Source of the DNA: Austwickia sp. TVS 96-490-7B
GTDB taxonomy: Bacteria > Actinomycetota > Actinomycetes > Actinomycetales > Dermatophilaceae
Length of the DNA stretch: 64,000 bases
Direction: 5' to 3'
NCBI RefSeq assembly: GCF_019331795.1
Contig: NZ_JAHPZL010000001.1
Location: 387,748 to 451,747, forward strand
Shown here one piece after another: positions 24,135 to 32,892 of the stretch. The notes beneath the pieces were generated by a model. It saw only the letters and a list, made by a program, of their open reading frames with translations, was not told the DNA's origin and ran no database searches. Made by a program: the position numbers and the translations under genes. Position 1 is the first letter of the stretch; the number at the start of each line of letters is the position of its first letter.

Positions 24135-24231
24135 ATATCCACAGGCTTTTCCACAGGTGGGGATGAAAACTACACCGTTGTGATCTGCAGAGATGTCCAC
24201 ACATGGGGACATATCCACATCGTTCTCCACA
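24135..24231 (+). promoter_or_regulatory. Cluster of five DnaA-box-like 9-mers
   Basis: In about 100 bp of non-coding DNA: ATATCCACA (24135), TTTTCCACA (24147), ATGTCCACA (24193), ATATCCACA (24211) and TTCTCCACA (24223), all in the same orientation and each within one or two bases of TTATCCACA or TTGTCCACA. The rest of the 24070-24352 gap is AT-richer than its surroundings. Function could be DnaA titration or local regulation of crgA or the rhomboid gene. Confidence 0.55.
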
Positions 24232-24352
24232 CATCTTGTGAAAACAGGGATCCGGTCACAGTGCGGGCTGTCGTGGAGACACGACTGCCCGTCGCATCTC
24301 CCGTGCAGATGCCTCAAAGATCAGGAAAGAACCACCTGAAATAGATGACGTG

Positions 24353-24622
24353 TCAACGCCAATTCGTTGTCATCAAGAATCCGGCCATCACCAGACCAGA
24401 GCCCGCGCCGAGGTTCCAGTTGCCCCAGGAACGCACCGGGTATTGCCCTTGGCTGAGGTAATACACCACGATCCACAACAGGCCAGCAAGCATGAGGGTC
24501 AGCATGACCGGCGCATACCAGGATGGGCTGGCTTCCTTTTTCTTGCTCTTCGGCCCGACCGTCCGCCGCACGCTGGTCGGTGCCGGACGTGGCGTCTTCT
24601 TGGCCGGTCGAGACTCGGTCAC
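24353..24622 (-). CDS. crgA: Cell division protein CrgA
   Basis: 89 residues: basic, Pro-rich cytosolic N-terminus, two membrane segments (SPSWYAPVMLTLMLAGLLWI and LVMAGFLMTTNWR), and the conserved loop YYLSQGQYPVRSWGNWNLGAG. CrgA helps place the septum and interacts with FtsZ, FtsQ, FtsI and PBPs in the membrane. It lies in the standard place between the rhomboid and sortase genes, near the pkn operon. Confidence 0.95.
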   Translation of the reverse strand: MTESRPAKKTPRPAPTSVRRTVGPKSKKKEASPSWYAPVMLTLMLAGLLWIVVYYLSQGQYPVRSWGNWNLGAGSGLVMAGFLMTTNWR

Positions 24623-24784
24623 TGCTCACTCCTGTTCAGGGGGACGGTCGAGGACTCCTGTCGGAGTGCCCAACCCGAGGGGACATCAGGACATGCTCAC
24701 CAACGATGAGTCAAGATGTCCAGCCTATAGCTCAGAATTATGGCCGAGGCTGAGCTCCTTCGGTGAACACCGTACGGTGGACCC

Positions 24785-25654
24785 GTGGCAGGCAGACATA
24801 GAACTGACACCGGATCGATTCCCTACGCCGAGACCGTGTATGACTCTGGAGAGTTCAACGATATCGGTCAGGGATCTGAACTTCCGACTCGACGACAACG
24901 GCGGAAGCAACGAAACGCCAGGCCAAGGCGCTCAGCAGCGAGCCGTTTCTTTGGTGTGTTCGGTGAACTTTTGGTGACCCTCGGGGTCGTCGTCCTGTTG
25001 TTCGTCTCCTGGCAGGTGTGGTGGGTCACCCAAGAAGCGACCCATGCTTCTCAGGAAGTCGTCAACGAACTCGGTCGCCAGTTTTCCCATGCCCCCCGCT
25101 CGACCGCCCCTGCCACGCCAGGCGCAGCCAAAGGAAGCTCGTTACAGAGCAAAACCATCCCCGCTGGCACCCCGTTCGGTCTGGTCACTGTGCCTCGGTT
25201 TGGCAATGGCCCCCAGCCCATCCTGCAAGGCACCGCCATCGCCCAGCTCGACCAAGGCGTCGGACATGAGCCGAAATCGGTGATGCCCGGGCAGATTGGG
25301 AATTTCGCCACCGCCGGTCACCGCGACACCTACAGCCACCCCTACAACAAGATCGACGCTTTCCAACCCAACGATGCGATCGTGGTGGAAGTCGCTGACG
25401 GGTGGGCCATTTATCGTTACGCCAAGCATCGCATCGTCGACCCCAAGCAGGTCGAGGTCTACGCGCCGGTGCCTGACCAGCCCGGCAAGAAACCGACCGA
25501 GGCGTGGATGACCCTGATCGCCTGCGAACCGCACTGGACGGCGCAGCGACGCTGGGTGGTCCACGCCAAACTGGAATTGTGGGTCCCCCGAACCTCTGCG
25601 GCACCCACCGTAGAAACTAACCCGCAGGTCCAGGCCGCCCTGCGCGCTCCGTAA
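24785..25654 (+). CDS. Class E sortase
   Basis: 289 residues. Cytosolic basic N-terminus, one membrane segment (residues 60-80, GELLVTLGVVVLLFVSWQVW) and an extracellular sortase barrel. Catalytic His in FATAGHRDTYSHPY (H179), Cys in TLIACEPHW (C247) and Arg in AQRRWVVH (R254/R255). The GHR-x-TY form is typical of class E sortases, which attach proteins with LAXTG-like signals to the cell wall. Start GTG 24785. It is followed by a small membrane protein and pabA, a conserved arrangement. Confidence 0.9.
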   Translation: MAGRHRTDTGSIPYAETVYDSGEFNDIGQGSELPTRRQRRKQRNARPRRSAASRFFGVFGELLVTLGVVVLLFVSWQVWWVTQEATHASQEVVNELGRQFSHAPRSTAPATPGAAKGSSLQSKTIPAGTPFGLVTVPRFGNGPQPILQGTAIAQLDQGVGHEPKSVMPGQIGNFATAGHRDTYSHPYNKIDAFQPNDAIVVEVADGWAIYRYAKHRIVDPKQVEVYAPVPDQPGKKPTEAWMTLIACEPHWTAQRRWVVHAKLELWVPRTSAAPTVETNPQVQAALRAP

Positions 25655-25669
25655 GGAAGTGAGACATCC

Positions 25670-25855
25670 GTGTACGCCGCTCTGTGGCGCTGCCTGCCCG
25701 GTCCGTTGATCGTGCGGCTGCTGATCTGCCTCGTCCTCTTTGCCGGGTTCGTCGCAGCCTGCTTCACCTGGCTTTTCCCGTGGGTCGCCGAACATCTCCC
25801 GGTGAACGACCCCAGCGTGGGAGCATTCGCCATCGACCCCACCTTCCTGCCATGA
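25670..25855 (+). CDS. Small conserved membrane protein, 61 aa
   Basis: MYAALWRCLPGPLIVRLLIC followed by a long hydrophobic segment and the motif WLFPWVAEHLPVND. Conserved in Actinobacteria between the sortase and pabA. GTG 25670 has AAGGAAGTGAG upstream, and its TGA overlaps pabA's ATG (ATGA). Function unknown. Confidence 0.8.
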   Translation: MYAALWRCLPGPLIVRLLICLVLFAGFVAACFTWLFPWVAEHLPVNDPSVGAFAIDPTFLP

Positions 25856-26508
25856 CTCGCATCCTCGTCGTCGATAACTACGACAGCTTCGTCTACACGA
25901 TCGTCGGATACCTGACCCAGCTGGGGGCCGAATGCGTCGTCCACCGCAATGACACCATCACCGTTGACACCGCGGCCGACTATGACGGCGTGCTGATCTC
26001 CCCTGGCCCCGGAACTCCCGAAGCCGCCGGAGTCAGCATCGACATGATCCGCTGGTGCGCCGACCATGGCACCCCCATGTTGGGAGTCTGCCTCGGCCAT
26101 CAAGCGCTGGCGGTCGCATTCGGTGGTGTGGTCTCTCGGGCGCCAGAACTCCTCCACGGCAAAACCTCACCGGTGCATCACAACCATGCCGGGGTATTTT
26201 CTGACCTCCCGTCGCCGTTCATCGCCACCCGCTACCACTCGCTGGCTGTCGTCGAGGAGCATCTCCCCACTGAGTTGCAGGTCCACGCCCGCACACCCTC
26301 CGGGGTCATCATGGGCATCGCTCACCGTGAATTGCCCTTGTACGGCGTCCAGTTCCATCCAGAAAGCGTCCTGACCGAAGGGGGACATGCCTTGCTGGCT
26401 ACCTGGCTCAGCAGGTGTGGTCTAGCCGAGGCCCGCCACCGCGCTGAGAGCCTCAGCCCCCTGGTCGGCGGCTCAGCACAGGGAATGACGCGGTCATTGC
26501 AAGGGTGA
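25852..26508 (+). CDS. pabA: Aminodeoxychorismate/anthranilate synthase glutaminase subunit
   Basis: 218 residues, class I glutamine amidotransferase. Motifs: VVDNYDSFVYTIVGYL, ISPGPGTPE, nucleophile Cys80 in MLGVCLGHQALA, and the His169/Glu171 pair in GVQFHPESVLT. It frees ammonia from glutamine for the chorismate-aminating partner (PabB or TrpE), supplying folate or tryptophan synthesis; whether PabA or TrpG is meant cannot be decided, as no partner gene is adjacent. The last 30 residues exceed the usual family length. Confidence 0.85.
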   Translation: MTRILVVDNYDSFVYTIVGYLTQLGAECVVHRNDTITVDTAADYDGVLISPGPGTPEAAGVSIDMIRWCADHGTPMLGVCLGHQALAVAFGGVVSRAPELLHGKTSPVHHNHAGVFSDLPSPFIATRYHSLAVVEEHLPTELQVHARTPSGVIMGIAHRELPLYGVQFHPESVLTEGGHALLATWLSRCGLAEARHRAESLSPLVGGSAQGMTRSLQG

Positions 26509-26579
26509 CCATCGACGTCTGACCTGGGGTATCCCGCCGCAGGTCAAGGCGACCCGGTTGGCGACAGATGATCGCTAAC

Positions 26580-28463
26580 TCAGGGCAGAACCGGTGGCAG
26601 GGGGGTGATCGTCGCGGTCGGTGACGGCGGTGGAGTTGGCGAGGGCACCGTCGGGACAGCAGGCGGTTGTGGGGTGGCAATCACCGTGCGGGTGACCGTG
26701 GTGGTGGGGATCGGACGAGGTTGCTCCCGGACCACCGTGACTTTCACCTCGGTGTTCCACGGCACACTCACCCCGATGTAGTCGTTCGCGATGACCGTGC
26801 CAGGTGAACCCCCAGAATCTGAATACGTCACTGCCATCCGCAGCGCATACTTCGTGATCACTGACCGCGCGTCACTCTCAGACTTGCCCCGCAGATCAGG
26901 CACCGTCACTTTGCCGGTGCTGACCTGCAATTTGACCGTCGACCCTTCCTTCACGGTGGTGCCTGCTTTGGGATCGGTCGAGACCACATTGTTCTGATAG
27001 ATCTCAAAACTGTCGACATACTCGATCGCATAGACCAGCTTCCGATCACGCAGCATCGACTCGGCGTCGTTGATCGAATAGTTCGTCAAGTCAGGTAGTT
27101 CCACATTTCCAGGACCGGAAGAGACCTCCAACTTCACTCTGCTATTGGGGTCTGCTTCCTCACCCGGTTCCGGGCTTTGCCGCACCACCACACCCTGCGG
27201 GGCTGTGTTGGGGACCATTCGTACATCAGTAGCCAAACCGATCTGACTCAACGCGTCCTTGGCTTCACTCAGCGTCTTCTGGCGGACATCAGGGACCGTC
27301 ACACCGTTACCGCCGCCGATCGACCCCTGAGCCCACACCCCCACCACGAGCAGGAGCAGAGCCATCACCGCAGCGAGCGAAGTCATCACTATGCGTCGAC
27401 GTGACCACGTCGACGCACCAGTCACCGCCGGAAGCGTACTGGTGTCGCTTTTACCTTCGGGCCCATCGCCATCCGTTCCCGCACCGTCAGGTTGCGGAAG
27501 CTCCGCCGTACCCGGATCAGCACCCGGATCACCCAGCTGACCGGCCGCTGGGATCGTCGCCAGCGCTCGAGCGCTAGGTCGACGGCCCGCGGCGATAGCC
27601 TCCAAATCCGCAGCGAACTCACCGGCACTGCGATAACGCTCGTCAGGTTTTTTTGCCAACGCGTGCAACAGGACTGCGTCCAGTTCGTGGCTCAGAGACT
27701 CCTGATGTGTTGACGGTGGCTCCGGCGCCTGCCCGACCTGCTGATAGGCGATCGCCAACGGACTATCACCCATAAACGGCGGACGGCCCGTCAACAACTC
27801 ATACAGCACACAACCAGAGGCGTAAACGTCGGCACGAGCGTCCGTGGCCCGCCCCTGAGCCTGCTCCGGGGAAAGATACTGAGCGGTCCCGACCACGACG
27901 GAGGTATTCGTCAACGTCGACGCAGAGTCGGCGATAGCTCGGGCAATCCCAAAGTCGGTCAGCTTGACCTGACCGTCGTCGGTGACCATCACATTCGCCG
28001 GTTTGATGTCCCGGTGAATCAACCCGTTGGCGTGACTAAACGCCAACGCCCGCAAGGTCGCCGCCATGATCCGACACGCTTCGTCCGGCTCCAACGGTTC
28101 ACCGTGGTCATACAAGACCTCACGCAACGTCCGCCCGTGCACATACTCCATCACGATGAATGGGACAGCCAGATCCGCGCCGCCCAACTCCACCGTCCGG
28201 TCCTCACCGGAGTCATACACCGCCACGATCGACGGATGGTTCAACGCTGCCGCGGACTGCGCTTCCCGACGGAAACGCTGCAAAAACGTCGCATCCCGAG
28301 CCAACTCGGAACGCAACACCTTGATAGCGACCTCCCGGCCCAACCGGGTATCCCACCCGGCATGCACCTCAGCCATGCCGCCCCGACCGATCAACTCACC
28401 GATCTGGTAGCGACCGACCAAGACACGGGGGGTCGTCGTCGCCGGTTCGCTCCCTTCGGACAT
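26580..28463 (-). CDS. pknB: Serine/threonine protein kinase PknB with PASTA domains
   Basis: 627 residues. Kinase domain: glycine loop GRGGMAEVH, Lys48 in VAIKVL, LIHRDIKPANV (Asp152), DFG 170-172, APE-equivalent LSPEQAQG. One membrane segment (MTSLAAVMALLLLVVGVWA) at about 358-378, then three PASTA repeats (TVPDVRQKTLSEAKDAL, ELPDLTNYSINDAESML, TVPDLRGKSESDARSVI) that sense peptidoglycan or muropeptides outside the cell, and a Pro/Thr-rich tail. Mycobacterial PknB has four PASTA units; here I see three. Last gene of the fhaA-pknB operon and convergent with pabA. Confidence 0.95.
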   Translation of the reverse strand: MSEGSEPATTTPRVLVGRYQIGELIGRGGMAEVHAGWDTRLGREVAIKVLRSELARDATFLQRFRREAQSAAALNHPSIVAVYDSGEDRTVELGGADLAVPFIVMEYVHGRTLREVLYDHGEPLEPDEACRIMAATLRALAFSHANGLIHRDIKPANVMVTDDGQVKLTDFGIARAIADSASTLTNTSVVVGTAQYLSPEQAQGRATDARADVYASGCVLYELLTGRPPFMGDSPLAIAYQQVGQAPEPPSTHQESLSHELDAVLLHALAKKPDERYRSAGEFAADLEAIAAGRRPSARALATIPAAGQLGDPGADPGTAELPQPDGAGTDGDGPEGKSDTSTLPAVTGASTWSRRRIVMTSLAAVMALLLLVVGVWAQGSIGGGNGVTVPDVRQKTLSEAKDALSQIGLATDVRMVPNTAPQGVVVRQSPEPGEEADPNSRVKLEVSSGPGNVELPDLTNYSINDAESMLRDRKLVYAIEYVDSFEIYQNNVVSTDPKAGTTVKEGSTVKLQVSTGKVTVPDLRGKSESDARSVITKYALRMAVTYSDSGGSPGTVIANDYIGVSVPWNTEVKVTVVREQPRPIPTTTVTRTVIATPQPPAVPTVPSPTPPPSPTATITPLPPVLP

Positions 28464-28520
28464 GGTGAGATACCTCAGTTTCTCGGATCAGTGGAGGACA
28501 ACGGACGAGGAGCCAGGGGA

Positions 28521-30053
28521 TCAGAGATGATCGTCAAACCCGGGGACCCGGATGTTCCCGAAACCACCCGGAGTCTTCGACGGTGATGTCGGAAGAATAG
28601 GGGTTGGATCCGCCGGGGTCGGAGTCGGCGCCGGACCATTGGAAACCTTGATCGTGATCAACTGACTCAACGGCACACTGCCGTACGGCGAGATCTCCAC
28701 GACAGTGCCCTTCGGCTGCGCCGAATCGACGTTCTCAAAACTGACACTGGTGAAACCACGGGCCTGCAAGGCCTGCTGCACCTGCTGCGCGTCTTTTTTG
28801 AGATAAATGTCCGGGTTGATCTGACCCACCGACGGCGCTGCCGACGAGGGCGGCGGCGCTGCACTAGAAGACTTGCTCGATGATTCCGAGGTCGTTGACG
28901 ACGACGAACCAGAACTGGCTGACATCGTCGGACCAGCTGACGACGCTGACGGCTTCGACTTCTCCTTCGAGTCAAAAATGCCACTCATCAACAACACCGC
29001 GACCAACGCCACCACACCCAACACACCGAACCCGGTGATCAACCAGGGTGAGGTGCCGCGTCGTTCCTCTTGCTCCTCGATCGCCACCGGCTCCCGGCGT
29101 GGGGTCCGGCTCACTGGCGCCGCCCGCCGCACCGGCTCCTGCGCATAGCCAGTCGGAGCCGTCAACTGCTGCGTCCCGACCGCGCGTTCCGGCAACACCT
29201 TCGTCGTGTCGAAGCTCGCCGGAACCGCTGCCGCTGCCGCAGCAGGGCCGCCCTTCATCGCTGCCGCAACGGCTTTCGCGCTCGCCGGGCGCTGTTCTGG
29301 ATCCTTCGCCATGCAGCTGGCGACGACCGCTGCCATGGCCGCAGGCACCGTCGGCGGCAGCGGTGGCGGCGGCTTATGCACATGCGCCATCGCAGTAGCT
29401 ACCGCCGAACCCTCCTCGAAGGGCCGTTCACCGGTCAGCAACTCAAAAGCCACACACCCCAACGAATAGATGTCCGAACTCCCAGACAGTGTCTTGCCCA
29501 TCGCCTGCTCCGGGGAGATGTACTGGGCAGTGCCCATCACCTCGCCCGTGCGGGTCATCGGCGCGGCATCCTTCGCCCGGGCGATCCCGAAGTCAGTCAG
29601 CTTCACCATGCCGTCCGGGCGCACCAGGATGTTTGCTGGCTTCACGTCACGGTGAATGACACCCGCCTCATGCGCGGCCTGCAAGGCGTCTGCGCACTGG
29701 CCGATGATCATCGCCGTACGACGAGGAGACTGAGCCCCCTCTTCCCGGATGATCGACGAGAGCGGCTCACCTTCAACGCACTCCATCACCAGCCAGGACG
29801 CCCCATCGTCCTGCCCATAGTCATACACCGCTGCAATGTTGGGATGCCCCAACAACGCTGTGTGCCGAGCCTCCTCACGGAACCGCTCAGCGAAACCTGC
29901 CTGCTCAGCCAAACCCGGTGAGAGCAATTTGATCGCGACGGTCCGCCCGAGGACCTGGTCAGTCGCACGCCAGACCTCACCCATACCCCCCACGGCGATA
30001 CGAGAGTCCAGGGTGTAACGCTTGCCGTAGACGTTGCCGGGCTCCATGCTCAT
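28521..30053 (-). CDS. pknA: Serine/threonine protein kinase PknA
   Basis: 510 residues. Kinase: VGGMGEVWRATD, Lys42 in VAIKLL, VIHRDVKPANILV, KLTDFGIARA, GTAQYISPEQAMG. A linker, one membrane segment (SPWLITGFGVLGVVALVAVL) and a Ser-rich stretch lead to an extracellular piece with one PASTA-like unit (IYLKKDAQQVQQALQARGF to SQLITIKVSN). It phosphorylates cell-division and wall proteins. ATG 30053 overlaps the pbpA stop (ATGA). A PASTA-like tail is found in many non-mycobacterial PknA homologues. Confidence 0.92.
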   Translation of the reverse strand: MSMEPGNVYGKRYTLDSRIAVGGMGEVWRATDQVLGRTVAIKLLSPGLAEQAGFAERFREEARHTALLGHPNIAAVYDYGQDDGASWLVMECVEGEPLSSIIREEGAQSPRRTAMIIGQCADALQAAHEAGVIHRDVKPANILVRPDGMVKLTDFGIARAKDAAPMTRTGEVMGTAQYISPEQAMGKTLSGSSDIYSLGCVAFELLTGERPFEEGSAVATAMAHVHKPPPPLPPTVPAAMAAVVASCMAKDPEQRPASAKAVAAAMKGGPAAAAAAVPASFDTTKVLPERAVGTQQLTAPTGYAQEPVRRAAPVSRTPRREPVAIEEQEERRGTSPWLITGFGVLGVVALVAVLLMSGIFDSKEKSKPSASSAGPTMSASSGSSSSTTSESSSKSSSAAPPPSSAAPSVGQINPDIYLKKDAQQVQQALQARGFTSVSFENVDSAQPKGTVVEISPYGSVPLSQLITIKVSNGPAPTPTPADPTPILPTSPSKTPGGFGNIRVPGFDDHL

Positions 30054-31519
30054 CGGTTGATCACTGCCTTCATCACTTCTTGCGCCAACGGGGCGGCGTT
30101 GAATGCGGGTCCGGGGCCCGGTGAGGGCAGGCCGCCATCCTCCACGAGGACGGCCACGGCGACCTTGGGGTCGTCGGCCGGGGCGAACGAGATGAACCAT
30201 GCATGCGGGGCCAGCTCCTGCCCTGCAGCGTTGCTGCCGTGCTCAGCGGTACCAGATTTACCGGCCACCTGGACGCCGGGAATGCGCGCAGCATGCCCCG
30301 TACCCTGGGGGGACTCAGTGACCTGGACCATCATGCGGGTGAGAGCGGCAGCGACATCCTCGCTCACTGCCTGAGAGAACTTCTGCGGACGGGTCGTGTC
30401 AATGATGTCCAGACCCGAACCCCGAGTCTGCTTCACCAAGAATGGTTTCATCACCGCGCCTTTGTTGGCGACCCCGGCGGCAACCATCGCCATCTGCAAC
30501 GGGGACACGCGCACGTCCTGCTGCCCAATCGCCGTGAACGCGATCTGAGGCGGAGTTTGCATCGGTCCGGCGCTTGCCGGAGTGACCCGCATGGGGATCG
30601 ACAACGGCTTGCCGAAGCCAAACTTTGCTGCCTGGTCAGTGATGACTTGGGCTCCCATGTCCATGCCCACTTGGCCGAAAGCCGTGTTGCAGGACATGGC
30701 TAAAGCCTGGGTCAAGGTCACCTGTCCGGAGCCACACGGACCGTTCCAGTCGTTCGGCAGCGTCACAGAGGTCCCCGGCATTTTCAAGCGCTCCACACCG
30801 GTCAAGGTGCTGTTCTCGGTGCGACCATTGTTGAGCGCTGCAGCCGACGTGATCACCTTAAATGTCGACCCTGCGGGATAAAGTTTGCCGGTGATAGCGC
30901 GGTTAATGAGCGGTTCGTTGGGGTCAGTTCTGACTTGTTGCCACGCCTTGGAGGACGCGGTGGCGTCCAGACTAGAAATGGCGTTGGGGTCGTACTGCGG
31001 GTGACTGACCATCGCGAGGATGGCCCCGGTCTTCGGGTCGAGCGCGACGATCGCGCCTTTGCGGTTACCGAGAGCCTTGTCTGCGGCCTGCTGGGTCTTG
31101 GCATCCAAGGTGAGTTCCAAGTTGACCCCAGTGGGGCGTTTACCGGTCATCATGTCGCCGAGCCGGCGATAGAACAAGGAATCACTTTGCCCGGACAGGA
31201 GCTCGTCGTCAGTTTCTTCCAATCCGCTGGAGCCGTGGTTCATCGAGAACCAGCCAGTCAGATGGCTGTAGAGCAAACCTTGCGGGTAGGAGCGCATGTA
31301 TTTGATGGGACCGTTCGTTTTCTCTGAACGAGCCACCGTGGTCTGGTCGACCAGGATCGAACCACGCTCCTGCTCATACGACGAATACAGCGTTCGGCTG
31401 TTGTTGGGGGCATCCCGCAGCGACTTCGCATCCGCGAATTGCACCCAGGAGCCAAAGACCAGCAGGATCGCGAACATCGCGGACACCAAAATGGAGAGCC
31501 GACGGATCGGGGCGTTCAT
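30050..31519 (-). CDS. pbpA: Penicillin-binding transpeptidase PbpA
   Basis: 489 residues. N-terminal membrane anchor (RRLSILVSAMFAILLVFGSW), a short pedestal and the transpeptidase with the three catalytic boxes: AGSTFK (Ser218, Lys221), SCN at 276-278 and GKSGTAE. It crosslinks peptidoglycan outside the membrane and pairs with the RodA/FtsW-type glycosyltransferase encoded next to it. ATG 31519 overlaps the rodA stop codon. Confidence 0.95.
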   Translation of the reverse strand: MNAPIRRLSILVSAMFAILLVFGSWVQFADAKSLRDAPNNSRTLYSSYEQERGSILVDQTTVARSEKTNGPIKYMRSYPQGLLYSHLTGWFSMNHGSSGLEETDDELLSGQSDSLFYRRLGDMMTGKRPTGVNLELTLDAKTQQAADKALGNRKGAIVALDPKTGAILAMVSHPQYDPNAISSLDATASSKAWQQVRTDPNEPLINRAITGKLYPAGSTFKVITSAAALNNGRTENSTLTGVERLKMPGTSVTLPNDWNGPCGSGQVTLTQALAMSCNTAFGQVGMDMGAQVITDQAAKFGFGKPLSIPMRVTPASAGPMQTPPQIAFTAIGQQDVRVSPLQMAMVAAGVANKGAVMKPFLVKQTRGSGLDIIDTTRPQKFSQAVSEDVAAALTRMMVQVTESPQGTGHAARIPGVQVAGKSGTAEHGSNAAGQELAPHAWFISFAPADDPKVAVAVLVEDGGLPSPGPGPAFNAAPLAQEVMKAVINR

Positions 31520-32892
31520 CGTGTATTCACCACGCTAGTCGGGGCTGCAGCAGCAGCTTCCAGTTCAGCCGGGTCGGGGAGGGGGCGACGCGCATGGTCG
31601 CTGATGCGTAACAAAATCGCCACGATTGTCCAGTTGGCGAGCAGTGAAGACCCGCCCGCCGACATAAATGGGGTGGTCAGACCGGTCAACGGCACCACAC
31701 GCAGCAGACCTCCGATGATCGTGAATACCTGAAGGGCAAGGAGGAAGGACAAGCCGACGGCCAAGAGTTTGCCGAAACCGTCCCGAGTTCCCAAGGCGGT
31801 GCGCAAGCCGCGCTCGACGAAGAGTGCGTAGAGCAACAAGATCGTGAAGGCACCGACCAGCCCTAGCTCCTCGCCGAGGCTGGCGAAAATGAAGTCGCTA
31901 TCCGCTAGCGGGGTGATATCTGGGCGGCCTTGGCCTAGGCCGGTGCCCAACATCCCGCCGGATCCCAACCCCATCAGGCCCTGCCTGAGCTGGTAGCTCT
32001 GGTCGAGGTATTGAGGAGCCCACGGATCCAGCCAGATGTGTACCCGGCGTTGCAGGTGCGGGAAGATGAAGTACGCCGCGACTGCCGCCGAGCTGAACAG
32101 CCCTAATCCGATCGCGATCCAACTGGTCCGTTCCGTCGCGACATACAACATGGCAACGAACATCCCAAAGGACAACAACGACTGTCCCAGGTCACTTTCG
32201 AAAGCCAAGATCGCCACCGCTACGCCCCAGGCGAGCAGGATCGGCCCAAGATCGCGAGCCCGCGGGAAACGGATCCCCAGGAACTCTGGACCTGCCAAGG
32301 ACAACGCGTCTCTAGCTTGGATCAGATAGCCAGCGAAGAAGATCGCCAGCAAGGTCTTGGCGATCTCACCGGGCTGGAAGGTAAACGGACCCAACTCGAT
32401 CCAAATGCGGGCGCCGCCTCGTTCACTGCCGATCACCGGGAGGAGCGGCACCAGCAAGAAGACCAACCCGGCAGCCATGGTGGTGTAGGTGTATCGGCGC
32501 AGGATGCGATGGTCCCGTAGCAGGAAGAGCACGACAGCTGCGGTCACGATGGACAGTCCCGCCCACATGACTTGCCGGGGTGCGGTCGGGGTGGTGCTGC
32601 CCCTGGCGATGTCTAAGCGGTGGATCATCACGATGCCCATGCCGTTTAACAAAGTGGCGATCGGCAACATGAACGGGTCGGCGTAGGCCGCCCGCCAACG
32701 CACCACCAGATGCAGTGACACCGCAAATACCAACATCCACAAGCCCTGCGTGACCAGGTCCACCGGGACCTCGCCCTTCGTGGCCAGGCCAACGTTGAGG
32801 TATGCCAGCAGGATCACGGCGATGGCAAACAGCAACAGCAGCAGCTCGACGTTCCGGCGGGTGCGGGGTTGGAACGTGCTGACCGTGCTCAC
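31516..32892 (-). CDS. rodA: RodA/FtsW-type SEDS glycosyltransferase
   Basis: 458 residues, ten or so membrane helices. SEDS hallmarks: WIELGPFTFQPGEIAKTLLA, LILLAW-type helix, FESDLGQSLLSFGMF, QGLMGLGSGGMLGTGLGQG, DSDFIFASLGEELGL and PFMSAGGSSLLANW. It polymerises lipid II glycan chains for PbpA. I start it at GTG 32892, which overlaps the pstP stop (GTGA); a longer frame adds unrelated residues. Confidence 0.93.
   Translation of the reverse strand: MSTVSTFQPRTRRNVELLLLLFAIAVILLAYLNVGLATKGEVPVDLVTQGLWMLVFAVSLHLVVRWRAAYADPFMLPIATLLNGMGIVMIHRLDIARGSTTPTAPRQVMWAGLSIVTAAVVLFLLRDHRILRRYTYTTMAAGLVFLLVPLLPVIGSERGGARIWIELGPFTFQPGEIAKTLLAIFFAGYLIQARDALSLAGPEFLGIRFPRARDLGPILLAWGVAVAILAFESDLGQSLLSFGMFVAMLYVATERTSWIAIGLGLFSSAAVAAYFIFPHLQRRVHIWLDPWAPQYLDQSYQLRQGLMGLGSGGMLGTGLGQGRPDITPLADSDFIFASLGEELGLVGAFTILLLYALFVERGLRTALGTRDGFGKLLAVGLSFLLALQVFTIIGGLLRVVPLTGLTTPFMSAGGSSLLANWTIVAILLRISDHARRPLPDPAELEAAAAAPTSVVNTR

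Noticed and set aside
24135..24231. Chromosomal origin oriC
   Set aside because: The origin is expected between dnaA and dnaN, outside this window; there is no AT-rich unwinding region here, so I call only a box cluster.
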